64,000 bases of DNA from an uncultured Prevotellaceae bacterium (GCA_902778255.1 CACYXD010000014.1:62001-126000), one strand, 5' to 3'. Shown: positions 35,340 through 43,402, counted from the first letter of the stretch. Notes: a model not told the origin generated them from the letters alone. Numbers and translations: made by a program.

Positions 35340-35984
35340 ATGTCTCAAAAATTTATTAAGTCTCAAAACAAGAACAGCTTCAGCCAGGCCTACGGCAAGT
35401 ACTTCGCACAGGCTGTCTACGACAACCACTTCATCGGTACTGAGGAGCTCGCTGACTTCATCCAGCGCCAGGCCTCAGTGAAGAAGAGCGATATCAAGGC
35501 CGTGCTCCAGGAACTGGGCGAAGCCTTCAAGCACTTCTTCGAGATGGGCCAGAAGATCAAGCTCGATGGCATTGGCATCTTCAAGGTAGGCTTCTCGTCT
35601 ATTGGTGTCAACAAGCTCGAGGACTGTGGCGCCCAGACCATCACCACCCGCCGCGTACTGTTCCAGCCCGAGACCACCCGCGTGGTTGTTGGTCAGCAGA
35701 AGACCGAACAGGGCACTGTCAAGCAGAAGTACGTCAACGCCATCACCATGCTGAAGGATGTTGTCTTCGAGGAAACTCACGACAACGCCATGAACGTAGA
35801 GGGTGAGTCGAACACGAAACCCTCGAATGGCACGAATAGTGGTGGTTCTAACACCGGTGGTAACAGCGGTACTGGCAGCGTGACACCCAGCAATGGTGGC
35901 TCCAACTCCGGATCTACGGGATCAGGGGACCAGGGAGGAAACTCCGGCGGTGGCACAAGCGGTGATTCTGGCGACATGAATTGA
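35340..35984 (+). CDS. HU-like DNA-binding protein with Gly/Ser/Asn-rich tail
   Basis: A 214-residue protein. Residues 1-125 match the Bacteroidetes HU-like (HU-HIG) DNA-binding domain, with KSDIKAVLQELGEAF and VKLDG-type KIKLDGIGIFKVG. From residue 150 the tail is almost entirely Gly, Ser, Asn, Thr (NSGGSNTGG repeats), a flexible low-complexity extension. Such genes sit between VirE/DUF4248 and amidase genes. The leader contains 22-bp repeats that could be its own binding sites. A 22-bp palindrome covers its stop codon. Confidence 0.85.
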   Translation: MSQKFIKSQNKNSFSQAYGKYFAQAVYDNHFIGTEELADFIQRQASVKKSDIKAVLQELGEAFKHFFEMGQKIKLDGIGIFKVGFSSIGVNKLEDCGAQTITTRRVLFQPETTRVVVGQQKTEQGTVKQKYVNAITMLKDVVFEETHDNAMNVEGESNTKPSNGTNSGGSNTGGNSGTGSVTPSNGGSNSGSTGSGDQGGNSGGGTSGDSGDMN

Positions 35985-35999
35985 TTTCGAAATCAATTC
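35978..35999 (+). other. 22-bp perfect palindrome over the HU-like stop codon
   Basis: GAATTGATTTC followed immediately by its reverse complement GAAATCAATTC, spanning the TGA at 35982-35984. No T run follows, so it is not a typical terminator. Could be a dyad binding site or the base of an RNA hairpin leading into the structured region at 36004. Confidence 0.6.
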
Positions 36000-36003
36000 A
36001 TAG

Positions 36004-36115
36004 CTAAGAAGCAAGGGTGTGTCCGGGGAAAAGCTATGACGCACCTGGTGGCCACCGCGCCACACTATCCAATCGAGACTCCGTCATGAAAGCATCTTGC
36101 TCGTCCTTGCCTTAG
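36004..36115 (+). ncRNA. Candidate structured RNA between HU-like and smalltalk genes
   Basis: Three nested helices can be drawn. The outer one is CTAAG-AA-GCAAGG (36004-36016) with CCTTGC-CTTAG (36105-36115), 11 bp with a 2-nt bulge. The middle one is GCT-ATGACG (36033-36041) with CGTCAT-GAA-AGC (36082-36093), 9 bp with a 3-nt bulge. The apical hairpin is GTGGC (36048-36052) with GCCAC (36059-36063). I know no RNA family that fits. It may be a leader element for smalltalk/amidase or a stand-alone RNA. Confidence 0.45.
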
Positions 36116-36117
36116 TC

Positions 36118-36149
36118 TTTCTGTGATTTCCGTGATTTCTGTGTGACCT
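36118..36149. repeat. Solitary inverted copy of the CACAGAAAT repeat
   Basis: TTTCTGTGATTTCCGTGATT and TCTGTGTGACC are the reverse complement of the CCCACAGAAAT / CACAGAAAT series at 33574-33605. The pair brackets the DUF4248, GxxExxY, HU-like block over 2.5 kb. Confidence 0.5.
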
Positions 36150-36176
36150 ATTATTAACTAAACTAGACTTAACTTT

Positions 36177-36287
36177 ATGAAACTCTCAAATTCTACCTGG
36201 AAGCAGCTGCTTCAGATTCTCGCTACGATCATTACCACTATCGCCGGCACCCTCTGCGTGCAGTCTTGCGCTCCCAATTGGTTTTAG
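36177..36287 (+). CDS. Smalltalk protein
   Basis: A 36-residue peptide matching the Bacteroidetes smalltalk family: a short start, STWKQLLQILATIITTIAGT as a hydrophobic helix, then LCVQSCAPNW with a cysteine near the end. The family is found beside HU-like and amidase genes. Its function is unknown; the helix suggests membrane association. It is followed 3 bp later by the amidase ATG. Its size places it below usual gene-calling limits. Confidence 0.8.
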   Translation: MKLSNSTWKQLLQILATIITTIAGTLCVQSCAPNWF

Positions 36288-36289
36288 CT

Positions 36290-36724
36290 ATGCGACGTAT
36301 TGATCTTATTATCTGTCACTGTTCAGCCACTCGCGTCACTCGCGACTTCTCTCCCGAAGACCTCGAAGCCTGTCACAAGGCTCGAGGTTACAAGACCACC
36401 GGCTACCATTACTACATCACCAAGGATGGCCATCTCCATAAGTGCCGCCCCGAAGATATGATTGGAGCCCATGCCCGCCGCTACAACGCCCACAGTATTG
36501 GCGTTTGCTATGAGGGAGGTCTTGATGCCAATGGCCAGCCCGACGACACCCGCACCCCTGCCCAGAAGCACACCCTCATCGCCCTGCTGCGTGCTCTGAA
36601 GGCTGATTACCCCAATGCCCAGATCCTTGGGCATCGTGACCTTCCCTGGGTCAAGAAGGACTGTCCTTGCTTCGACGCCCGTGCTGAATATTTAAATCTC
36701 AAGCCCCTTAAACTGGAGCAGTAA
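36290..36724 (+). CDS. N-acetylmuramoyl-L-alanine amidase, T7-lysozyme-like
   Basis: A 144-residue Amidase_2 enzyme; start ATG at 36290 (MRRIDLIICHCSATR), just after the smalltalk stop. Zinc ligands expected from T7 lysozyme are visible: H10 in ICHCSAT, H115 in LGHRDLPW, and C125 in KKDCPCF, with K123 as the catalytic Lys equivalent. It cleaves the amide link between N-acetylmuramic acid and L-Ala in peptidoglycan. No signal peptide, as in related Bacteroidales copies. Possibly a phage-derived gene retained near capsule loci. Confidence 0.88.
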   Translation: MRRIDLIICHCSATRVTRDFSPEDLEACHKARGYKTTGYHYYITKDGHLHKCRPEDMIGAHARRYNAHSIGVCYEGGLDANGQPDDTRTPAQKHTLIALLRALKADYPNAQILGHRDLPWVKKDCPCFDARAEYLNLKPLKLEQ

Positions 36725-36735
36725 ATTAAAACCGT

Positions 36736-36801
36736 TATGAACTATGATACAATCAAGAGCGCCACCGCCCTATTGCTTACGATGCTAATCATCCTAGGCT
36801 A
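36736..36801 (+). CDS. Possible 21-residue hydrophobic peptide
   Basis: ATG at 36736 opens MNYDTIKSATALLLTMLIIL and ends with TAA at 36799-36801, 12 bp after the amidase. A single hydrophobic helix as in small membrane peptides. Support is only position and composition; it lies before a strong terminator. Confidence 0.3.
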
Positions 36802-36881
36802 ATACATCTTCCATCAGACCTCAGCCATCAGACTTCTCACATCAGTTCTTTTTTACTTCTTTCTTAATCTGTATCATATCA

Positions 36882-36921
36882 CCTCAGTTCACTGCGACAG
36901 TGCACTGAGGTTTTTCTTTTT
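36882..36921 (+). terminator. Strong intrinsic terminator after the amidase block
   Basis: CCTCAGTTCACTG (36882-36894) pairs with CAGTGCACTGAGG (36898-36910) with one mismatch and a CGA loop, followed by TTTTTCTTTTT. It ends the plus-strand block 30621-36801. Confidence 0.88.
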
Positions 36922-36972
36922 ACAATAATCCCGCCTATTCAGCGTTATATATCAAAATTAGATTATTCATTC

Positions 36973-37776
36973 ATGCCCAGACAGCCAAGAGTAACATCAG
37001 GAACCGACATCTACCACGTCATGCTTCGCGGTATCAACCGGCAGGACATCTTCGAAGACCAGGAAGACTATGTCCGCTTCCTCACCTGTATGCAACAGAT
37101 GCTCGAACCCTACGATGACCTGGGCAATCGCCTGCCACCCCTCTGCACCTTCTATGCCTACTGCCTCATGTCAAACCACGTGCACGTGCTCATCAAGACC
37201 CATCACGAAGACATCGGGGCAACTATCAAGCATCTGGCAGTAGTTTATGCCATGTACTTCAATCACAAATACTCACGTGCTGGCCATCTCTTCCAAGACC
37301 GTCTCAAGTCTGAACCCGTCAACGACATGGCCTATTTTACAACACTCCTGCGCTACATCCATCAAAACCCTTTGAAGGCAGGCATCGTTCAGAGTGTTAG
37401 TGAATACCCTTGGAGCAGCTGGGGAGAATACACGGGTACCGTCCCTCCGGCCCTATCCCTATGTGCCACCAACGTTGTTCTAAAGCGGATGCCATTGTCA
37501 GACCTTCAAGAACTAGTTGATGCACCACTCTCCGACGATGTGATGATTCTCGACATCGATGATAATCCTCGTGTCACCATTGGAGATCATGAAGTCCGCC
37601 AATACCTGCTTGACCATTTCCAGATTTCCAAGCCCTTAAACATTCAGGCCCTCGACAAGGAACAGCGCAACCAGATTCTCCTTTTCCTTTTAGACCTTGG
37701 TGCAGGTTTCCGACAAATCTCCAGAATCACTGGAGTTCCCTATGGTGTCATCTATCGTCTAAGCAGCAAACGCTAA
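36973..37776 (+). mobile_element. RAYT-like single-copy Y1 transposase
   Basis: A 267-residue HUH tyrosine transposase of the REP-associated (RAYT) type. IYHVMLRGINRQDIF near the start, MSNHVHVLIKT with the HUH pair H69-x-H71, and the catalytic Tyr at about 128 in LRYIHQNPLKAG are clear. The extra C-terminal domain ends with an HTH-like ISRITGVPYGVIYRL. Such proteins cut and move REP-type hairpins rather than a classic IS. A REP-like hairpin follows directly. No inverted repeats of an IS are seen around the gene. Confidence 0.85.
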
Positions 37777-37849
37777 CTCCAAGGGGGCAAGTGAAGTTGG
37801 ATTTGGGGACGGTTTTTGATTCCTATAGAGCGGATCAAGGAACCGTCCC
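37777..37849 (+). repeat. REP-like hairpin next to the RAYT gene
   Basis: GGGACGGTT (37806-37814) and AACCGTCCC (37841-37849) form a 9-bp perfect stem. Inner TTGAT / ATCAA (37816-37820 and 37834-37838) extends it. It is preceded by AGGGGGCAAGT...AACTTGG-type sequence that is shared with 3762-3808. GGGACGGTTC-like sequences near RAYT genes are familiar to me from other bacteria, a recollection that I could not check. Confidence 0.65.
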
Positions 37850-37979
37850 ACTATTCACACATATTTTTTGCTCACAAAGTATTGACTTAATGGCCTCAAG
37901 GCACTTGCCTTGCGAATCAAATACGGCAAAACCATATAATATTCCTTTCTTTCTCATTTTCTCACTAACATCGACCACT

Positions 37980-40289
37980 TTAACTGTTTTCTATCTCATC
38001 AAAGTGAACGAAGAACTTCAACTTTTCATCTACATTTAGGTTAAAGTAATCGTAAAGCTCTGGCACGATAGGCACAAATATTTTATCTTTTGTGATGATG
38101 GTTGTAGAACGAATACTTTTCCCTCCTGTGCTGTCAGGTATCTTTTGCGTCAGCTCTAAGTCATAATACAGTGTATTCTTACCCAAAGCATCCGTAAAGA
38201 TATATATCAGTCTGTGCATGCTCCATATAATTCTTGTAGTATGCGGATTAGAGAAGAATATCCTTTTCTGGTTCACCATTTTGTCTGTCAGAGCCATAAA
38301 CATCTGATTGTTTTGCAACACTGGAGTTACAACCTCAGTCTTCAATATCCTTAGTTTTGTCTGTACATCTAAACAAAGAATAGGGGGCATCGGTATAATG
38401 TCTTCGTTCGCCACATTCTTTACAGCTTCCTTCGATGTGTTCAATGTATTGTTCTCAATGTTGGTAATGACTTCCGACACATCTCCCACTTGAGATGGGT
38501 TGATGGTCTGCTGATGTTTGTTTCTTTCCGCTTTTGCATACTTCACAAACTCCTCTGGCGTTATCTCGTCTGCTCTTAGCTTGCTTATCATTTCATCCAT
38601 ACCACCCGTCATCTCGTATGGTATGACGTATTCATCCTTCTCGTTGTGCAGCACCCTGGTTATGTAATCGGTCCTCTCTTTCACTCCCTTTGGTATAAAT
38701 GCAGAGAACTGTTGGTACAGAACTACCCTCACAAAGTCTTTGGCAAGTGGTGTAAACAGTCTGTAGTTTTCATTTCTGACCGAAATAAGTCTTTGCACAT
38801 CGCTATTGTTGGGCGATAAATAAATACAGAATTTATTATTTGAAAGGTCATGTGTCACAAATACATTCAACAAATGAGATATGTCTGCAAACTTTAAATC
38901 AAAGTCCTTTACATAATAATCTTCTTCTATAATACTCCTAAGTTCGTTGGCCACAAAGAATTGGTCAACACTCAACTCTGCTCCCTTATACTCCTTTATC
39001 ACTTGAATCTCATTTGGTATTGACTGCACGCCTACCATCTGAAGATATTTACGCTGGATTCGTTTTCTGTACGTGTTGTCTGAGATAGAGAGTACCTGTT
39101 CATCCGAATTCTTAAATTTAGCAAGTACAGTTGCGTCCACACCATCTGCAAACTTAAAGTGTGTCGCATTCTGACGGGTTATCGCTCCTAACTCCACATA
39201 CTTCTCCTCATTGGCAAACTTTATTTTTACATGCGTAGCCTGCATCTCTATGAAATGGTTGGAGAGGTATAGTAGAAAGTTCCTATAGTTATCACAGATA
39301 GGGTCTGCTGAAATAAGCGAAGTCCAAACACCCTCCACCGAACGTACTATAGTTGATACCAAGCTTATTGAATCCCTACTGACAGCTTCTCTTCCTGCTG
39401 TAGGCACAAGGTTTTCAAGGTTTGCTACTCCACCTAATTCATACTCTGACGACACACTAATTCCAGCTAGGCCAAAGCCATTCCGAAGCCCCAATATACC
39501 TTTATCTCGTGTATTTAGGTATAAAAAACCCTTCAGAGGGGTATTCAGCATTTTAATATCATAAACCATGATATCGACCGACAAGGGGAATTGGTTTCCA
39601 TAGCCCACATCCATTTTGTATGACACCTGAGGCGTTTTCACTTCCTTTCCAGTAATCTTCTTGTTGAATGATATTTTCTTCCTTGGAAAGTCCTGTCTAT
39701 TAACCTTGACAGGTATCTCTATATACTCAATATACTGCCGCAAATAGTTGATTGCTCCTTGTACACTAATAGAACCAGGAGTATCCAGCGTAGCAACAAC
39801 CTGTGTTCCATAAGGTATTTCTTCTCCGTTTATTGTATTGATTGGGATGGATTCCTTTACATTAAGCGTATCACGTAATGCCTCAGTTGTATATGCATCA
39901 GAATCCCCGAATCGATGAGTACTTATTTCCAATTTGGAACACACGCCAAAGTTTGCCAATGCGCCTATTCCAAAGTGCCCCACAACACCGGCTGCCATTG
40001 ATTGGGGGTTGTTCTTTCCACTGTTTCCGGCCTTCCAATAGTTATTGGCAAGAATCTCCCTGTTCATGCCAATACCATTGTCGACAATTGTCACCTGCTC
40101 ATTCGTTATCTCTATCTGAATCAGCGGTTCAAAAGCCGTATCCAGAACTCTTCTCTCCAATATAGCATCGTAAGCATTCTGCACGTTCTCCCTCAGCATT
40201 GCCAGGGGTGAGTCATATAAGTCATTACCAAGCAATCGTATCATCTGCTTGGCATCAAACTCCATTGATACATACATCGTCTCGTTCAT
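37980..40289 (-). CDS. Hsp90/GHKL-fold ATPase
   Basis: A 769-residue protein. The N-terminal 200 residues carry the GHKL ATP-binding motifs of Hsp90: N-box RENVQNAYDA (E34, N35), G1 VDNGIGM (D70), and G2 GHFGIGALANF (104-114). The middle segment resembles Hsp90 middle-domain strand patterns, while the C-terminal 250 residues are unlike HtpG. It is longer than HtpG and lacks its typical C-terminal dimerisation sequence. It is separated by 10 bp from the phosphoesterase gene. Defence or stress sensing is inferred from context. Confidence 0.8.
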   Translation of the reverse strand: MNETMYVSMEFDAKQMIRLLGNDLYDSPLAMLRENVQNAYDAILERRVLDTAFEPLIQIEITNEQVTIVDNGIGMNREILANNYWKAGNSGKNNPQSMAAGVVGHFGIGALANFGVCSKLEISTHRFGDSDAYTTEALRDTLNVKESIPINTINGEEIPYGTQVVATLDTPGSISVQGAINYLRQYIEYIEIPVKVNRQDFPRKKISFNKKITGKEVKTPQVSYKMDVGYGNQFPLSVDIMVYDIKMLNTPLKGFLYLNTRDKGILGLRNGFGLAGISVSSEYELGGVANLENLVPTAGREAVSRDSISLVSTIVRSVEGVWTSLISADPICDNYRNFLLYLSNHFIEMQATHVKIKFANEEKYVELGAITRQNATHFKFADGVDATVLAKFKNSDEQVLSISDNTYRKRIQRKYLQMVGVQSIPNEIQVIKEYKGAELSVDQFFVANELRSIIEEDYYVKDFDLKFADISHLLNVFVTHDLSNNKFCIYLSPNNSDVQRLISVRNENYRLFTPLAKDFVRVVLYQQFSAFIPKGVKERTDYITRVLHNEKDEYVIPYEMTGGMDEMISKLRADEITPEEFVKYAKAERNKHQQTINPSQVGDVSEVITNIENNTLNTSKEAVKNVANEDIIPMPPILCLDVQTKLRILKTEVVTPVLQNNQMFMALTDKMVNQKRIFFSNPHTTRIIWSMHRLIYIFTDALGKNTLYYDLELTQKIPDSTGGKSIRSTTIITKDKIFVPIVPELYDYFNLNVDEKLKFFVHFDEIENS

Positions 40290-40299
40290 CTTTCTGCGG

Positions 40300-41721
40300 C
40301 TATTTTAATGTTTTCAACTGTTCGTTCACAAACGGATCGTCCAATTTTGTAATGTAAGAATCCGCCAAAACTTCTTTAATGTATTCTGGTTTTCCAAGAT
40401 TACGGACAGCAACTATCTTTAGAATCGCGTCCTCTACCGATTTCACTTCCCCCACATTATGATACACATACTCATAATCCTTCACCTCTTTCAGATACGA
40501 CTTGAATAATAGTGTAAAATCTTCACCTGTTTCTTGCTCTATTTTCTTTATAGCTTCACAAGAACGTAAATAATCTCCATCTGCTTTACATCTTCTGTCA
40601 ACATTCAAAACAAGGTCATTAACAGACATTTTCCTTAATTCTACATTATAATGTACTTTGTTCGTGGCATTTGGCAGTGGTTTTAATTTCCAGTGAGGAA
40701 TCTTATTATTTGCCTTGGTATTGAAATCTTCTCGAATACTGATGTCTATAAGAGCCTCACCATTCCTCTTATCTATTTCTATTACATTATACTGCCTTCG
40801 GCAATTGTCTGGCAGTACCTTTTTGCCTCCAAAAAGGGTTCCAGAACTGACTAAAAGTAATTTTTGTACATGATTATCCTTTTGCAGCAACAAATCTGAA
40901 TACTCTTCTGCTATCTGAGTAAAATGTTGATGGCCAAACAGTCCCATTTGGATATTACAACTCAGAAGGTCAGTAAGGAATACCCTGTCCATGTAGTTAG
41001 TTTCTAATGGGCTCCCATAAAAATGATGATGCCAGACCGCCACATTCAGGTAGCCAGCATTGTAACTATCGGTCAGTTCTTTACTTATTGAGTTCAATGC
41101 ATCATCCGATATGCACCCAGTATCACACAAATGATCTAAGTGACAGCAACTGTTAAAGCAAGCGAAACAAATACCATAATCATCATTCACTACTACATAT
41201 CCTTGTTCTTCTGGATCTTCCGGGTACTTTCTGACGCCGTTAAAAAAGTGGTTATAGAAATCAACAAACAGATTGAAACGTTGCCCATATCTGTCCGCAT
41301 CCGTTATTTCATAGAATTGATGGTCCTTCCAGTTCCATCTGATATCAGTTGCTCCCTTAAAAAAAGTCTCTTTACTAATCTCGTAGCTTTTAGTCGATGG
41401 TTGCAGACTTTCCGTTGTAGCCACACGGCTAACATCATGGTTTCCTGGCACTACAATCAGTCTCGACCTATCACCTTGAAGATATAATTCACAGATTGCA
41501 GAAAGGAATGATTCCACCTCTGTATATTGTGCGATTATCTCTTCCTCTGTATAGGCACCCTGAATCAGGTCACCACTCACTACGACAAATGTAGGTGGCA
41601 AAATCCCCTCATGCTCTGTATATGAATCCATATCTCTACGCAGTGACTGAAACAGCGGTTCATATTCCACCCCCTCTATCTTATGAATATCAGAAATATG
41701 AAGTATCGAAAACTTACTCAT
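40300..41721 (-). CDS. Calcineurin-like metallophosphoesterase
   Basis: A 473-residue metallophosphoesterase. The full metal-binding set is visible: D11 and H13 in ISDIHK, D51 in VSGDLI, N95/H96/D97-type GNHD (93-96), HHHFYG (231-236) and GHQHF (263-267). The C-terminal 200 residues are unrecognised. The family hydrolyses phosphomonoesters, phosphodiesters or nucleic acids. It is the upstream gene of a two-gene unit with the Hsp90-like ATPase. A nuclease or nucleotide-cleaving effector is a plausible inference. Confidence 0.82.
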   Translation of the reverse strand: MSKFSILHISDIHKIEGVEYEPLFQSLRRDMDSYTEHEGILPPTFVVVSGDLIQGAYTEEEIIAQYTEVESFLSAICELYLQGDRSRLIVVPGNHDVSRVATTESLQPSTKSYEISKETFFKGATDIRWNWKDHQFYEITDADRYGQRFNLFVDFYNHFFNGVRKYPEDPEEQGYVVVNDDYGICFACFNSCCHLDHLCDTGCISDDALNSISKELTDSYNAGYLNVAVWHHHFYGSPLETNYMDRVFLTDLLSCNIQMGLFGHQHFTQIAEEYSDLLLQKDNHVQKLLLVSSGTLFGGKKVLPDNCRRQYNVIEIDKRNGEALIDISIREDFNTKANNKIPHWKLKPLPNATNKVHYNVELRKMSVNDLVLNVDRRCKADGDYLRSCEAIKKIEQETGEDFTLLFKSYLKEVKDYEYVYHNVGEVKSVEDAILKIVAVRNLGKPEYIKEVLADSYITKLDDPFVNEQLKTLK

Positions 41722-41766
41722 AACAAATTTTTTATCAGTTTTTCTCTTTATTCACCACACTTTGCG

Positions 41767-41808
41767 CCCTTAACCATTAACTATACACCTTGAACCCTTA
41801 ACCGTCAT
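41767..41808. repeat. 7-bp repeats at the 3' end of a WbuC gene
   Basis: CCCTTAA, CCATTAA, CTATACA, CCTTGAA, CCCTTAA, CCGTCAT in phase. All but the first bases are read as codons for the last dozen residues of the WbuC-like gene on the minus strand (MTVKGSRCIVNG). Confidence 0.75.
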
Positions 41809-42195
41809 CACGCCTTCTACCTCGTGCGGCACAAACGGCCCTTCCTTACATTCAAAGAAAACACTTCCAGACTCCAAGCATTCCACATTATGCCACACAT
41901 TCTTGGGGATATCCACTCCGTAGAGTCCTTCCTCTGGACAGAGCACTACACTCTCTAACACTGTACCATCATCATTGTAGGTATTCACTCTAACTCTACC
42001 ACGAAGTAAAACAAACGACTCATCTTTCGTCGGATGTCGATGTATCTCTACCTTAGTACCTGGCTCTATGGCATTCAAAAACCGATGACACTTGTCCTCC
42101 AGCGACTGATGAAAGTTATAGTTCTTTCTCAGCCTAGGAGATACTTTTGCTTCAGCAGAAACCTTATCTAACAATGTAGTATCAATTATCTTCAT
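41770..42195 (-). CDS. WbuC-family cupin-fold metalloprotein, copy 3
   Basis: A 141-residue WbuC cupin with the metal core EIHRHPTKDESFVLLRGRV. It is more diverged from copies 1 and 2 than they are from each other. Its last residues are encoded by a 7-bp repeat array, extending the protein past the usual end (GVM...). It lies 7 bp after the nucleotidyltransferase-like gene and is probably the last gene of the polysaccharide operon. Confidence 0.8.
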   Translation of the reverse strand: MKIIDTTLLDKVSAEAKVSPRLRKNYNFHQSLEDKCHRFLNAIEPGTKVEIHRHPTKDESFVLLRGRVRVNTYNDDGTVLESVVLCPEEGLYGVDIPKNVWHNVECLESGSVFFECKEGPFVPHEVEGVMTVKGSRCIVNG

Positions 42196-42202
42196 CCGAT
42201 TC

Positions 42203-43372
42203 CTATTTTACCTTACCAAGTATATATGTCAAATAAAACATTGGCGCATCCATAGGGAATACTGGTATCAATGAAGCAAAATCCTTCAATCTCCTCCATG
42301 CAGCCACTATCTTGTAGGTCATGCCAGAGTATCTTGTCCGATAGCTCAAATCCTTATTATGACCAAAGTTGCCACTTTTAAGTACAAGTTCCATGATTCT
42401 ATCCGCCTTCTTGTCATAACTTGAATCCTGAAACATGAAACTTGCGCTCGACCTTTGGTCGCTCATTCGAGCTTGCGAGTCCTGAGAATCCAAATCTGGC
42501 ATGCCAAGATACCTGCTTGCCAGATTGTAGAACGCTTTCCACTCACTCATCAGACCCATGGCCTTAATCCGCGATTCCAAGAGTCCGTAATTCAGTGAAT
42601 CTTTATAGGTATAGAGCAATCTGCACCAGTCGCATATCTGTCTCAATCCTACTCCTTCTATAAAGAAGTGATAAAGAAAATGAGTGAATACCAATATCAC
42701 ATCATTATCTGGTGAAGGCAAGAAGACCTGTGTGCCATTACAATCCCATGATTTTACATTACCCCTACAAAACAAATCGTTCAGCACTTCATCAATACCA
42801 TCTTCTACGCGCTTTGACAAAGAAAACGGCATTTTACCGTGCAACTCCACATCAAACCCATTTATCACCAATGCCTGATGCATTGCAGTTTCATCCTCAT
42901 CTGCCACCTCACTTGCGATAGGTATCAGAGCACTTTTTGCTTTCTGATAATTATCGTTACTCAACAACAAATCAACATCTCCAGAGCATCGCCAAAGAGG
43001 TTTCTCATAACACTGAGCAACCCCCTGCCCTTTCACCAACAATGCATATATACCAGCCTTCCGCAGTTTCTCTATCAACTCAGCGACAAAGGCATTCATC
43101 TCCTTATTCCGCTGCTCTATTTGTTGCACCTCCCCTATCCACTGCAGCAACAACATCTGAGGAACTCTTAGTTCTAAGCTCTTAGCTCTTAGCTCTTCAA
43201 GGCCACAAAGCACAATCCCTTGCACCGACTGTTCCTGCGCCAGCTGATACACCTTCTCCCAATCCACATTGTGAAATAAGGAATCATTAACCTTGAACCT
43301 TTCACCATGAACCGGAAATAGCCCAGCTCTCAGTAACTCAAAGAATGCTCTTTGGTTATTATCCAATTTCAT
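42203..43372 (-). CDS. Nucleotidyltransferase-family protein (NTP_transf_5-like)
   Basis: A 389-residue protein of the uncharacterised nucleotidyltransferase family PF14907: LLVKGQGVAQ, then the G-D-V-D catalytic pair (D132, D134) in RCSGDVDLLL and VELHGKMPF as the third metal site. Often found in surface polysaccharide loci. Unusual: three 7-bp repeat tracts lie in frame, at residues about 20-29, 59-70 and near 310. The function is not known; nucleotide transfer to a sugar or protein is inferred. Confidence 0.75.
   Translation of the reverse strand: MKLDNNQRAFFELLRAGLFPVHGERFKVNDSLFHNVDWEKVYQLAQEQSVQGIVLCGLEELRAKSLELRVPQMLLLQWIGEVQQIEQRNKEMNAFVAELIEKLRKAGIYALLVKGQGVAQCYEKPLWRCSGDVDLLLSNDNYQKAKSALIPIASEVADEDETAMHQALVINGFDVELHGKMPFSLSKRVEDGIDEVLNDLFCRGNVKSWDCNGTQVFLPSPDNDVILVFTHFLYHFFIEGVGLRQICDWCRLLYTYKDSLNYGLLESRIKAMGLMSEWKAFYNLASRYLGMPDLDSQDSQARMSDQRSSASFMFQDSSYDKKADRIMELVLKSGNFGHNKDLSYRTRYSGMTYKIVAAWRRLKDFASLIPVFPMDAPMFYLTYILGKVK
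42421..43314. repeat. Three 7-bp repeat tracts within the nucleotidyltransferase gene
   Basis: Tract 1: TTGAATC, CTGAAAC, ATGAAAC at 42421-42441, followed by palindromic CGACC-TTT-GGTCG and GCTC-ATTC-GAGC. Tract 2: AACTCTT, AGTTCTA, then AGCTCTT three times at 43163-43197. Tract 3: TTAACCT, TGAACCT, TTCACCA, TGAACCG at 43287-43314. All three are in-frame insert-like segments of one gene. Confidence 0.75.
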
Positions 43373-43402
43373 CTATCTTCTCAACAGCCCTTAGCTCTAC
43401 AG

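Noticed and set aside
36973..37776. Complete IS200/IS605 element
   Set aside because: No TnpB gene or typical ends; the protein has the longer RAYT architecture.
37980..40289. HtpG, the housekeeping Hsp90
   Set aside because: The ATP site fits but the protein is longer and its second half does not look like HtpG; the operon partner is a phosphoesterase.
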